Origin: Centropus unirufus
Lineage: Eukaryota > Chordata > Aves > Cuculiformes > Centropidae
Direction of reading: 5' to 3'
DNA: 64,000 nucleotides
Assembly: GCA_013397695.1 (NCBI GenBank)
Contig: VYZI01000284.1
Location: forward strand, 418,551-482,550
The position numbers and the translations under genes are program-made. A model generated the notes under the pieces. That model saw only the letters and a program-made list of their open reading frames with translations, was not told the origin of the DNA and made no database searches. This document shows, piece after piece, positions 25,930-37,400 of the stretch. Position 1 is the first letter of the stretch, and each line of letters opens with the position of its first letter.

Positions 25930-25960
25930 CAGAATCATAGAATACCAGGTTGGAAGGGAC
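25930..25960 (-). mobile_element. Very short CR1 3' tail
   Basis: 'cagaatcatagaatacc' followed by 'aggttggaagggac' is the reverse complement of the CR1 3' end (usual form: agaatcatagaatggtt, then ggttggaagggac). Only about 31 bp of the LINE are present before unrelated sequence begins. It lies about 570 bp from the opposite-facing CR1 tail at 25,296-25,359. An 8-bp direct repeat (tatgcaca) occurs at 25,924-25,931 and 25,973-25,980 around it; see findings. Confidence 0.75.
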
Positions 25961-28776
25961 AAATGCTTTTTGTATGCACACAGAGAAACAAGTTATAGAT
26001 GTTTAAAAAATTATGACAAAGTGGATAATAACCCAAAACTAGAATTGGCTGCAATGATTTGCCTTTCACAAAAAGGTCCACTGTGGGAAAGCTGAAGTAT
26101 CTGTAGTGAAAGTTGAGGGGAGAGTTGTAGTCCCACTTGACCAATACGGGGCTAATATAGCAAATAATTGTAAAATAAATATATTATTATTGTGAGAAGC
26201 CTAAAAAGACATCTGACCAAAAGCCAAGAAAATGCTTCTGCCTGTAGGTCAAAGTGCAGAAGCAGCCAATAATGAAGATTTTCTGAAAATGTAAAATCGT
26301 TGAAGTTTATCCTTTTTTACAGTTCTTTCAAATTCCTGCAATAAGTAATATGCAGCAACTCCACTAATCTGGCTCACCTACATTGTTGATGCAGTCCCAG
26401 TGAAAGGTTTCTCTTATTTGGTTCTCATTGTCTTTCATTCTCAGTTCAGATCAAGACTTTAGTATACTTGATTGTTCATGGACTACTCTGACAATATATT
26501 TTTTTTGTTTAAATATTTTTTTAATTCTCAGCAAACTGAAAGGCAAAGGAGGCATTTCTCTGTGTAAAATTCAGTGTTTAACATGATTCAAAATGTTAAT
26601 CTACTTTGGGATTTTTCCTGCATATTTTTTCTTTTTTAAATAAAAATTAAGTACATTTTTGGAGAAAAGCATCCACTTAAGCAATATTGAGACACTTTAA
26701 TTTGGGCAGGGATCAGATGACTCCAGGGGTACCTTCAATCTATTATTCTGTAATCCAAAATGTCAAAAAAATCTCTCAAAAGTCATTCAAACTGATCCTG
26801 TGAATTGATAGAAATGCATCATTTTTCCCTGTTTAACTAAATCTATATTTTTCAGTATGAAAAATTGACTGTAAATTTTCATCCAGCTGTAATTGAAGTT
26901 TTTCTCTGAAAACATTCATAGGACCACACTTTTGATTTTGCCCCTTCAGGAAATAACCTGTTTGCCAGTCAATTTATCAAAATTACACTTTCCAATACAG
27001 AAAATAATAAAGTATTTCAGGTACCTATCTTGCACCATTGTCAAAGGCAGTAGAATTATGGAAACAAGAAGGGAGAGAATAGATGGCAATATATCTTAGA
27101 GCTTCTTTAAGTTTTGGAGCCAGGTTCTTCAGCAGAGTTCTGTTTTCATCCCTAAATGCATCTGATTTTTTTTAATAGGGGTCGTATAAGTTCAGAAAGA
27201 CTTCAAGAAGTAGCTTATGTCTCATCTCACTGTTTCACTATAGAAAGCTAGTTTAACAAAAGACAAAACACATAAAAAACTATTAACACACAATATGTCG
27301 CCATTAAACAATTGAGAATTTTGTAGTCTTTTTAACGAGACAAAAAAGACCTCACTATGTTTAATATATCTTATGTCTCAATAGAGTTTCCACTGTTTTT
27401 AGTGATGGCTTCTCAGAAGTCAGAAAACAATCTTTTACCCCACATGCTGACATGTTTTATTTAATAAAAACAGATGTATTGGGAATATTTTATAAGGCAA
27501 TACAGCCAACGGAGTTTTTTTTTTGTTTAATTATTTGATATTTGGACAGTGCTTTGCAAGCATAATATGCTATTATTTTTAGTATTGTTTGTGCATACAG
27601 CATTATCAGCAAGATATGAAAAAAATGCTCTCAGCTTTGCAAGCAATTTTCTTGATTAATTTCTTTATATAAAGCAGTAGAGGGAGCTCATACATTATTT
27701 TTTTGTGTGTCAAACAAAAATGATAAATTACGCATGCACACACATGTGCATGCACACGCGTGACTGGGTGCCATAGCCCTGTACACCTATGTACACATGC
27801 AGTCAGCTCTGGGACAAACTGCACAACTCCGCCTGCATTAGTCATGCAGACCAATAGGAGCAGAAATGTACAGCAAAAGAGTTGGGAGTAAGCACTTCAT
27901 GTCAACAGCACACATTTTTAAGAGCAGAATTTTTGGACTAGCTGCGGCCTGGTCCCATAGGCTGTGCTGCCTATTTGTGGCTTGAGCATGTTTAGTGAGC
28001 TTCCAAGGTGTTTTTTCCAGCCAATATCCATTCTGATATTTCTCTGGGATGCAAAGGGAAGCTTAACTAGTGAGGGTGATGGGAAGGCACATGGCAACAA
28101 CATACACTTGGTCCAAACCAAGTCATGACCACTAAAACTGAACTAGAAACTTCTAGGTATCTGACCTGAGATGATATTCATATGAATAAGAAATTAGATT
28201 AATGACTTCAATTTAGGCAACTGTGTTCTGCAAGAGAGGCTTTCTGGGACCCACATGTTTTTTTTTAATTTTCTCCTCAGTCTCTGTAATTTTTGCAGCA
28301 GATGCTTAATGCTGAAGGTACTCTATAAAAGAAGTGCTGAAGTCACTTAAAGGACTGGATAAAGTCCCTAAAACTCCTTGTTTGTCTCATTGAAGTTCTT
28401 GGGAATGTAGGCCTTCAGCTGGCCCCCTGGAATATGTAAATCTGATGAGTATAGAAGATTTAACAGACTTTTACCTTCGCAACTCCCAGTGCTTCCTGAA
28501 CAGCATAAATACAATTATTTTTTCCTTTAAGAGTATGTAGCGTATATCCTCTTCAACATGCTGGGCCATCCAGTGCCTTAAGAGCGTGGTTTCGCTTCCC
28601 TAGGCTCTCCAGTGAGTTTCTAAGAGGAAGCAACACATAAGTGGATAACATGGGGCAGTGTGTCTTGCTGGAGGACAGCACCATTAGTCAGTGGTTTGCA
28701 ATGGACTGTCCTGTATCTTCCCATACACAGACAAACAATGTTGAGATCAAAGACTGAAAAAAGTGGGAAAACTGAC
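25961..28776. other. Unique noncoding-type DNA
   Basis: Apart from the alternating tract at 27,729 nothing specific is seen. AT-rich with T runs, and open frames of 60-82 codons without domains. Confidence 0.5.
27729..27762. repeat. 34-bp strictly alternating pyrimidine-purine tract (Z-DNA type)
   Basis: Every base from 27,729 to 27,762 alternates pyrimidine and purine, with CA/TG, GC and three CG steps. Such tracts can adopt Z-DNA under negative supercoiling. The tract also contains 9-bp inverted arms (gcatgcaca at 27,732-27,740; tgtgcatgc at 27,745-27,753). Confidence 0.7.
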
Positions 28777-28885
28777 CTGGTGATACCTTCTGTTTCCACG
28801 CTGGGCAGAGATACTGTGAACTTTGCATCGTGACTTGATGCCTTCACTTCCAGACCTGGACCTGGTGAAAATGGCAGTAAAGGGA
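28777..28885 (-). CDS. Candidate internal coding exon, unrecognised
   Basis: On the minus strand a strong acceptor (nine T then CAG, 28,886-28,897) precedes an open 109-nt block that ends at a good donor, CAG|GTCAGT (28,776 downwards). The open frame reads ...PFSPGPGLEVKASSHDAKF... and goes on to ...SLPSVETEGIT. The exon would start in phase 1 and end in phase 2. Composition (GPGLEVK, few rare residues, no simple sequence) is more protein-like than the frames around it. The same frame stays open for 150 codons, so openness alone is weak evidence. I do not recognise the protein family; a beta-sandwich fragment is conceivable but unsupported. No second exon was found to pair with it. It could be a real exon of a large gene, an alternative exon, or chance. 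Confidence 0.25.
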
Positions 28886-31800
28886 CTGAAAAAAAAACAC
28901 ATTTTAATAGGGATAATGGAGATGGGTGGGGAGGAGTGGGACTAGGGTAACAGGGTGCAAGCCAGGAAGATGACATAGCAAATGGAACACTTGTTTTTTG
29001 AACAAAAATCCCCATTGGGGGGGGCTTGGGGCAAAAAGAATAGGTTGCAGGATAATTACTAGTCATATCCAAACCAGCTGGCCAAACTCAAGGTAAAATG
29101 CACATAAACCATCATTGTGAGAGAGGAAAAGCCACATTGTTTTTATTTGTCTATAGAGCAATATGTGTCACTGTATAAATAGTAACTAATAATAATAACA
29201 TGTGCTGCAGCACTTCTGTGATATTTTTTAATAATTACTGTTGTTGGAAAGGAGTTTAGTACGAAGTAAAACATCTCTATAAGGGAAAAGATTGCTATCT
29301 CTTTCCCTCTGATATTTGTGTAACTGAATTAAAAATATGTAGATGCGTCAAGTAAAAAAAAGTGTTATTCCTAGTTCAAGCCCAAAATCTCCAGCTGAAC
29401 ACCTTGGAAAATCTCTTAGCTACATTGTTTTCTCATAAGTTATGAGAATTTTTATTTCCTTTTAAAAGCAGTAAATCATCAAATAAAAGAGTCCTATATT
29501 ACACATACCATTGTGAGACATGCTCATGATGTAACATCAGAATGAACTATTTTTTAACCTAATATGCAACAATTTAGCAGCATTAGATGAACATAAAACA
29601 GATAAAAGTATAGCTTTTACAGCCATTCATCAATGGCCTTTTTTTGAAGAGTACAGATTCCTCCTCAGGCTAAGCATACATCTCTCTATTTCACATAAAT
29701 ACACAAAGTGACAGGGCTTCCAGTCAAAATAAACATTTGCTCTGTGTATACCTGATTTCCACCCATTTCGTTCAACAGGAAAGATACTGAGGTTAACAAA
29801 TGCACTAATCTCTCACCTGCTTTAGGGATGATGTGCCACATCCACGAAGTTGTGATTGAGTGTGTTCACAGTTTCCTGTCCTCCTAGACTACTATGCAGT
29901 TGTATTGGTACAATTTAAAAGGGAAACAAACAAACAAGTGTTGAGGTGGATCCAGCCAAATTTACCTTCACTTTTTAGAAAACAGGAGTTTCTCAAGGCA
30001 GACAGGACAATGTCTTAGTTTTGGTAACCATGCAAAGAGCAAGATTGCTGAAGGAAGCATGATTTGGGGGAAAACACAGCACAAGGTGACATAAATGTGG
30101 TATCATTGTGCAAGAAAATAAAATTGCACGTAGTACTGAACAACATAAAAGACCTGCAATTCAGGGCAAAAGTGGTCCATAACTTTTGAGAGTCTGAGGT
30201 ACCTAAATCTCAGCAGAATTCAGAATTTCAGTGTTACCTAGACCAGAAAGTCTGCCTTCTTGGCCTGTTCCTTCAGCAGTTCAGTCGCTGGAAGGAGAAG
30301 AGAGCTTAACACAGCTCTCTTACCTCTTGAGATAGGGCTCATCACCATCTCAGCAGCTATCAGCTTTGTCAAACACAGGCTGAGAGGATCTAATAGATTC
30401 CCTCTCAATTCCTCAGCTGGCTTGCAAGGCTAGCCTGATGCTTCGCCAAGTAAAATACATAGTTCGGACACACTGTTTGGTGGTCTCACACTTGGATTTC
30501 ATGGCATTGTATGGAAGAACAAATAGATTGAGGTGTTTTAACAGTCATGATATTACTCAAACCTGATTAACAGATTATTTTCCACTGACATCACTTCTTC
30601 ATTCTATTTACAAGCTAAATAGCCCAGCCACTCAATTGATAAATGCTCATTTTCCTCCATCTTAATTAACTAAATATTCTTTTACTTAAACAAAACCTCA
30701 TTTTTCCATTGACACAGTAATAGATCCATTAGCAGGGTCTATCTGAGACCAGAAATCTTTTATTTATGAGGACAAGTCCAAATGGTTACTATTTTTTAAT
30801 GTTTTTATTTTCCTTGATACTGTACACTCTGTAATGGCTTTGGTCCAAACAGTAATCACACGATGGGTGTTGTTCCTTCTTTCTTGACCTATCACACTCC
30901 ACATGATTTAATCCATTGTTTTGGATGTTGCTGATGATTTATTGTACGAAAAATGTAAATGATCTGGATGGCAGATGTTTTATATTTTCTGACCATTCAT
31001 TTTCAGTGGGAATGTAATTAAAATTTATGAAGTGTATCTGCTGAATTGCATTGGCAATTGATGATCTCCTCCAGTGCTGTCTGTCTGGAGATGATGAGTG
31101 ATTGTGGACAGTGAGATGTGTTGACAAGGGCAGAAACAGACGTGATGTTACTGTCATGAGTGAGGCTACCTGCAAAAAGGCTGTCTTTTTTTTATTCCTT
31201 TTTTTCCCACAGGAAGAAGGTGGCAACCAGAGCTGTCTTTCTTCTTGCAAGACAGAGTACAAAGCCTCTGTGTACTCCTGAAAGCTGTCACTCTTTGCAA
31301 GTGCAATCTCTGTCTCTCTCAGCAATGGGTATCTGGAAACCATGATATCACTTACAAAAACCCATGTCAAGGTTATTAATTAAATTCCCGATAGCCACCC
31401 GGAGAAGCTAATGAGTCTAAATTTCACAACATCCCAACTTGTAAGACAGCACGCTTAACCTTTTCAGCATTGATGTAATTCCTCCAGGAGGGAAGTGATG
31501 AGCTGCTCGCCAAAGTGGGAAAAAGAGGGATAGGGAAAGGAGGAGATGCTTGGTTGGCCAGGGTTTGAAATAGAAATGGACTATGCTTCTGAGTACTGTG
31601 GAGAAGACAACCTATAATTGCTACTATGCTATCATAATGGTCCCTCTACAGTAAATGTACAAACAGCTTAGATTAGCATATAGTGAATAATGTAAGTGCT
31701 ACAGGACCAACAATAAGAACTGGGGAGTTTCTGACACCCATCCTTATTATCAGGGATTTTGATCACTTGAATGTTTAAAGTGCTTTCCTAAATCACAAAA

Positions 31801-32427
31801 TTCATTAAGTATACCTCGCATTAGATGCTAATAAAAATACCTTTGCTCCTAAGTAACGTGGCCACCTCATTACCAGCGGCTGGTAAATGAGGATTTTATT
31901 CCAAAACCAAACCCCAAAGGTAGTTTGTCACAAATTTCCTGATCCCATTCCCACTGCAGTTAATAACACCATTTCCAATGAGTTCTGCCAGGAAAGGTGG
32001 GATATGAATGAAAATGGTTGTAGCTATCAGTTGATGAGCCCTTGTTGTGCTGAAGTCAGAAGGCATTTTGCCACACATTTCAAAAGCAAGCATTTCAAGC
32101 TCAAGAACTAATCCGTGCTTTAGGCCTGGTGGTGACTGTGACATTTGAAATTGTATGATTCAAAATAGACAAGGGTTTGAAATGGCAGGTGCAGCAGATG
32201 GTCAAGGTCCTGTTACACAAAGGCTTTTTTGATTCATCCATGTATGCTCCAAGCTCTGTCTCTCCTGTGTATCTTTGGCTTGAGAGAGGAAACTGTGGCA
32301 AGAGGGAAGAAAGAATGAGGTAGGAATGGGGACACAAGGTCTGGTTAGGCACATTTTGGGAAAACCCAAGGAGTAAAACACATCCTGTCAGTAGGCTTCA
32401 TCCAACAAGAGGCTTAGTAAATACTGC
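28886..32427. other. Unique noncoding-type DNA
   Basis: No gene or repeat recognised. A 143-codon minus frame at 30,939-31,370 has no domain and runs through T-rich sequence. Confidence 0.5.
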
Positions 32428-32575
32428 AGAGCTCTGGGAGCCAGGTAAGGCCAAGTTCTTCTTTTTGCTTTGTTGCTGACTTACTGAGTGCCTCAGTTTA
32501 CTTATCTGTAATTTTAGGTAATGTCCCTTACCTGGTGTTGTATGTCAAATCTTCATTCATTAATACTGATGTCAA
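32428..32575 (+). mobile_element. MIR-like CORE-SINE
   Basis: The sequence runs in MIR order: 'gagctctgggagcca', 'ccaagttctt', 'gctgacttactgagtgcctc' then 'agtttacttatctgtaattt', and finally 'cattaatactgatgtcaaag', which parallels the MIR segment 'gagttaatacatgtaaag'. The most diagnostic part is 'tgcctcagtt(t)...catctgtaa' at about 32,489-32,510. The copy is full-length or nearly so but diverged, as expected for a family that predates the bird-mammal split. Retained MIRs are scarce in bird genomes. Confidence 0.6.
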
Positions 32576-33229
32576 AGAGGGCATTCAGCACCTCACAGGA
32601 GGCCCAGTGCACCTGCATTAGTTAGCCATAAATCATGAGAAACAACACTTTGAAGTGTCAGAAAGATTTAATGTGGGATACAGAACAGAAGGGGAATGTG
32701 ATGAACCGAGCCCCAAGCCCCAAATAAGGAATTTTAAATGCACCTTCCCCTTAAAAGTGTCAGCAAATGAAGAAAAAGAAGAGTGGGGGAGCCCCAAAGG
32801 CAGCAATTTTGAATGCTTTAGTTTTCTCTATTGACTTTAATTAAGCTCACCCAGGATTGCAGGCCTGTCACTTGGGGAACCTTTCCATAAAGAAAAAAGG
32901 AGTTTGCTCCCCAGGTGGGTTTTCCCAAGTTTCTCAGGCTCTTACCACAATATATGCCTGGCATCCATGACAGGGTCGTCAAAAATAATAGCTAAGGAAT
33001 TCACTGTCTGTCATTCCAAAATAATTATGTATGGGGCTTTACTTGCACTTGAGATGGGTTATATATTTCATTGAAAAAATCCATGTAGACTTAAATATGT
33101 ATTTATATGTATGCATGTGATAGATGGAGATTGCACGGTTTAACAGGCAAATAAAGGATATGGGGAAACTGAAGTCTGCATACATACACATGAACCATGT
33201 TGAGAAAGTGGGTGGAGAGAACTGTCATT

Positions 33230-33700
33230 CCAAGGTTTAATTACAAAATGCATTAATATTTTATTATCCATTTATCAGTAATTAATCACCTACTTTGATG
33301 TAAAGTTCAAGAATACAAATGTACCATGGAAATTGTCCCTTAAATATGATCCAAATTTTGAGGGTCAGCCAGAGCTACAGTAAAGATAGCAGCATATTCC
33401 CATTAGCTAGCTAGAAGGGGCTAATGATGCTTCAGCATTATGCCTGCGTCTATACATGGAATTGCTTTTGGGTGCCTGCAAAGTCAAAATAGTGTGAAGA
33501 AAAAAAAAGAGGAGAGCTAGCAAGCAGAAGGGGAGGAGACAGTATACTCAGTGGTATTCTTCAGGTGCACAGTTTGAATAAAAATGCAAAACAGGATGCT
33601 CCCATTCAGTAAATATTATCATTTTTATTCACTCATTAATTAAGTTGCTTAATTGCTGCTGTCAAAAGACTCTTGAGTTTGTGACTGGGGTTGTTGCAGT
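33230..33700. other. Homeodomain-site cluster, candidate enhancer
   Basis: TAATTAAT at 33,279-33,286 and ATTAATTAA at 33,635-33,643 are accompanied by ATTAATATT, TTGCTTAATTGC and AGCTAGCTAG. TAATTA is the core site of Antennapedia-, Lhx- and paired-class homeodomains. The sequence is unique and has no coding frame. Regulatory function is inferred only. Confidence 0.25.
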
Positions 33701-34639
33701 GTTTTGATAGTATCTGAAGAAGGAAAAAGGCAGTATCACTCGGCTTGCTCTTTACCTGATAATGAGGCAGCATTGGTTATAGGAGATCTTAGTGAAGCTC
33801 CAGTATTTACTGGATAACGAAAACGATAAAATTTTCCAAATATTTGAAAACGATAGATTTTTCCAGGAAAAGAAAGAAAGGGGAAGGTCTAATCTTTAAG
33901 AAATCCATCAGATGTTATTTTACCAGTGTGCATGATGCACCATAGCTTGTGCATTATCATTTCATTCAGTTGTCCATGAAAATCAGTTTTATGCAAAATA
34001 TTTCCCCTGTTTTAAACTAATATCCCCACAAGGGCCAAGAAATGGAAATGGACTTAAGCCATGCCAGTCAACACCATTATAAATATCTTTTTCTAGATAT
34101 GTCTCCAAGGGATTATTTTAAGCTGGTTTAAGAACCCTCTCTTCCAGGACATTAGATTGACAGATAGTCAATGCTTATGGCATATGATGCATATATTTCT
34201 GAGACACTACCTATTCGCACCAGGATGATGATCAGTCACTCAAGTATGATAACCACATCCCTCAAGACATTCTTAGAATCAATGTTCACTTTACTGTAGG
34301 CATCTTGCATTCACTGGTGAAGTGCTGTGGTCAAGATACGTGAAAGTATCTGTGCAAATGCCCATCGTGAAAGTGTGACTGATCCTGCTGACATGGGCCA
34401 GGACCACCAATAACTACTTATTTATTCTCATTACTAAATAGACTAAATGGAAGACAGCTTTCAAAACAGGTGGGCTCTGGTACATCTGGAGTTGGATTAT
34501 TCCATGTATGTCTATGTCTGTAAGGAGGACTGGAGATGTTCTATGTTGTGCTCACCTCCAGCTGGCTCATGAGTAACAGAAGGAAAGACTGTTGCATATA
34601 GACAACTAAGCAGAGTCTTTGAGTTTTTAGGTGTCTCAC

Positions 34640-34780
34640 CTTGCCCATGCTGCTGGTTTGGATAAATTTCAGAGATAGGTTATGAAGGACCTCATACCTC
34701 TGACCCATTGAATTCTTGGAAAGTTTTTCATTGCATCTCAATCTGTCCCAGATACGCTTGTTAATGTCTACCCACTTCTG
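34640..34780 (-). CDS. Candidate 47-codon exon, weak
   Basis: On the minus strand, GTCTCAG before 34,780 and AAG|GTGAGA at 34,640 bound an open block of exactly 141 nt in a single frame (phase 0 to phase 0), reading QKWVDINKRIWDRLRCNEKL and onward. The donor is good. The acceptor has only a poor pyrimidine tract. The frame is open for 91 codons in total, so the match to splice sites may be chance. No homology is recognised. Confidence 0.12.
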
Positions 34781-36689
34781 CTGAGACGAGATTACCCTTT
34801 GTGCAAAACTGTGCAATCATTTTGTAATGTACACAAAGTTTCTCCTGAAGAAGAAAATCTAGTATACATTTGTGAACATCTCATCTCTGAAACTGCACCT
34901 CAGCTTACTGAGTTGAAAGCCTACTGGCCTGCACATCACACAGCCTTAGCTGTCAATTTTCTACAATGCTTACAGGTTCCCTGGAAAAAAACAGCAGCAT
35001 AATTGCATGACTTATAGGCACTTGCTTCACTCATTGTTTTTAATTCCACCACAATTAAAGTAAAAAGCAAACCTTCTATGGAATATCTCATTTTATACAT
35101 TGCAAGGCATGAGCAAAAGAAGTCTTCAGACATTTCAAACCTTCAACTTATTCAGCTGAAAATGTCATAAAACACACACATTCATATTACAAGACTAATG
35201 GGTCAGCATAGCTTCTTTAAAACCTGCAGACCTGGGAAATGAAAGGGTGCTGACTGATGAGCTGGGACAACTTTACCTTGGGACAAGCTGAAAAGGCTGG
35301 CAGATTCAGCTGTCTACCCTGTTCCCAATGACCAGATGTCTAAGCTGCTTGTCAATCAGCTCCCAAACCACTGCAGTTTACAGGGCAGACTTTTCACTGC
35401 AACCATCACTGATTTTTGTTTGCTTTAAAATGCTTCAATGTAAAGGCAAGCTAATTTCTATAGAGAATGACACAGGAAAGAGGCACCTCCACCACCTGTT
35501 CCCAGACACGGGGTCCCCAGCAGTCAGAGTCCCAAAATACTTTAATATGCTCTATATTCCCCGGCCTGCTTTTACAAAAACATTGAAACATGCATTTCCT
35601 TGTAATACAAACTTAAAATATGCACAAGTTGCTTTTCCATACAGTTTCTGCCATCAGTCTCTGGAACCGAGCATGCTCTGGTATAAACAAGAACTATGTC
35701 CCTGAGCAGACTCCTTTCCTGATCTTAACCAGCTTCCCTTACCTGCAATGGCAACGTCAGAGCACCTGAACGCTCATCTTGCCAGTCCAGGTCACAGGAT
35801 GCTGAGGCTGCACCTTCACGTTAACTCTGAGGATACGTCCTGCCCCAGTTTGTGAATGCGGTGGTGAACTTATCCAAGGAGTTAAAGTGTAAAGAAACAA
35901 AAGTTTTGCCTCTTCTTCCCTAGTATAGGCCAATACATTTCCTTGGCCTGTCCCTTGACCTTCCTGATATTTCTTGTCAAGCTTTCTTTTGCATCTTTTC
36001 TCCTGTTTAGTAGCTCCTTCATCCAACCCTGGAAAGCAGAAGCTACTAACATTACTGTGAAAGGGCAATCCTTTTCAAAAGAAAACATTGCTTCTTTACT
36101 CTCCCCAGCAGTTGCTTAGGTGTACTTCGAAGTTTATTTAGGCTTCTCATTATCTCCAGTGACCAGCAATTAAATTATGGTCTGATAAACGGAGAAATGA
36201 GCTAAAGAAAGGGACCAAAATATAACTACAAGAGAAAGCAGGTGATCTAAGTTCTTGATATAAGTTTTCAAACAGCCACCTGGACCTAAGTAATTCCTTA
36301 AGTAATTCCCTGATATAGCAGCAGTAGGTTCTACCTAGAGACAGTATAATAAATTGCTGGTGCACATTATTCCCTTAGGATCTAGCAGGCAAGTACTTTG
36401 AAAGCTTCCTTGGAAAAATAAAAACAAAAAAAAACCAAACCCAAAAACAGTATCACAAAGACTCAGCTGCTGTCTTTGGGCTTGTATTTCCTCAGTGCAC
36501 CCTCCAGCCCACCACATAATCAGACCAGATGACGCAGAAACAGGAACTGGCACCCTCTGCATCCTTTGTCACATGTCCCTAGGACATCAACACAATACCC
36601 TATCCTGGCGATATCTTCCAGACCCATCAAGCAAACACCACCTCACACTCTGACTAAACAGAGTGGACATCCCCATCCTAATACCAGGC

Positions 36690-37400
36690 AAGGGCCCAGA
36701 GTGACTCCACAGTTTTCCTTTGGTTTGTGCTGCAAGGGGTAGGCAGAGATCAGCAATGGGGATCTACCAGGGAGAGCCCCTGGGAGGGTTCAGGTCAGAA
36801 GAATTTTAAAAGACTAAATTGTTAAAAGGCAGCTTGCACCCTCCAGTGTGTGCCAATGTTCATATCAGGGTTTGGCAGGCAAGTCTCCTTGATTGGATGT
36901 CACAGGTGAGGGGAGGCTTCCCGTGCCACAGCAGGGTATCTGGCATCCAGTTTTGGGCTGGACATGAAACAGAGGCAGGTTACATGGCTTCTGGGACCCA
37001 TGGCGCGGGTATGGGAGTTGAAGAGAGGGTCAGGGGTGAGGGAGAGTTCAGGCATGGGCTGAGCGATGGCCCTGCCTGTGCAGGAGGGGACGTCCTCAGC
37101 CCCTGAGAAAAGTCACTGCAGGTTCATCCCACCAGGGAGGAATTCCTCCCAGCAGTAGCCATCCTACTGATGAATCACCCCGTGGATGGGGCTGCCAGTC
37201 TGCACACCCTTCTCATGCACAGCTGTGCTCCAGGCCCCCAGCAGATGTGCGCTGCAACCCACCACGACTGCACCGGGTGCCTGAGACAAAAGATCCCCCT
37301 GAGAGGGATCAAGGGATGGCATGGGGGGAGCCCAGGGAGCCAGGGCTTGCTCACTGCTTCATTCACCCTAGCTCACCTGGGAGGGAAAAGTGGTGTCGTA
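36690..37400. other. GC-rich patch, origin unknown
   Basis: The base composition is clearly richer in G and C than the rest of the window, with runs such as tgaggggaggcttcccgtgc and catggggggagcccagggag. CpG is still sparse, so it is not a CpG island. Frames of 60-100 codons occur on both strands, as expected in GC-rich DNA, with no recognisable domain. It may be an unrecognised repeat, a GC-biased recombination patch, or regulatory sequence. Confidence 0.4.

Larger units (their letters stand above)
32576..36689. other. Unique DNA with regulatory-type texture in its first part
   Basis: 32,690-32,960 is unique and motif-rich (AATTTTAAATGC, GACTTTAATTAAGCTCACCC), followed by the homeodomain-site cluster at 33,230-33,700. 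From 33,700 on, apart from the weak exon-like block at 34,640-34,780 and an A-rich avian-type run at 36,418-36,450, nothing is recognised. Confidence 0.45.

Noticed and set aside
30939..31370. 143-codon minus frame
   Set aside because: Runs over T-rich low-complexity sequence with no recognisable motif.
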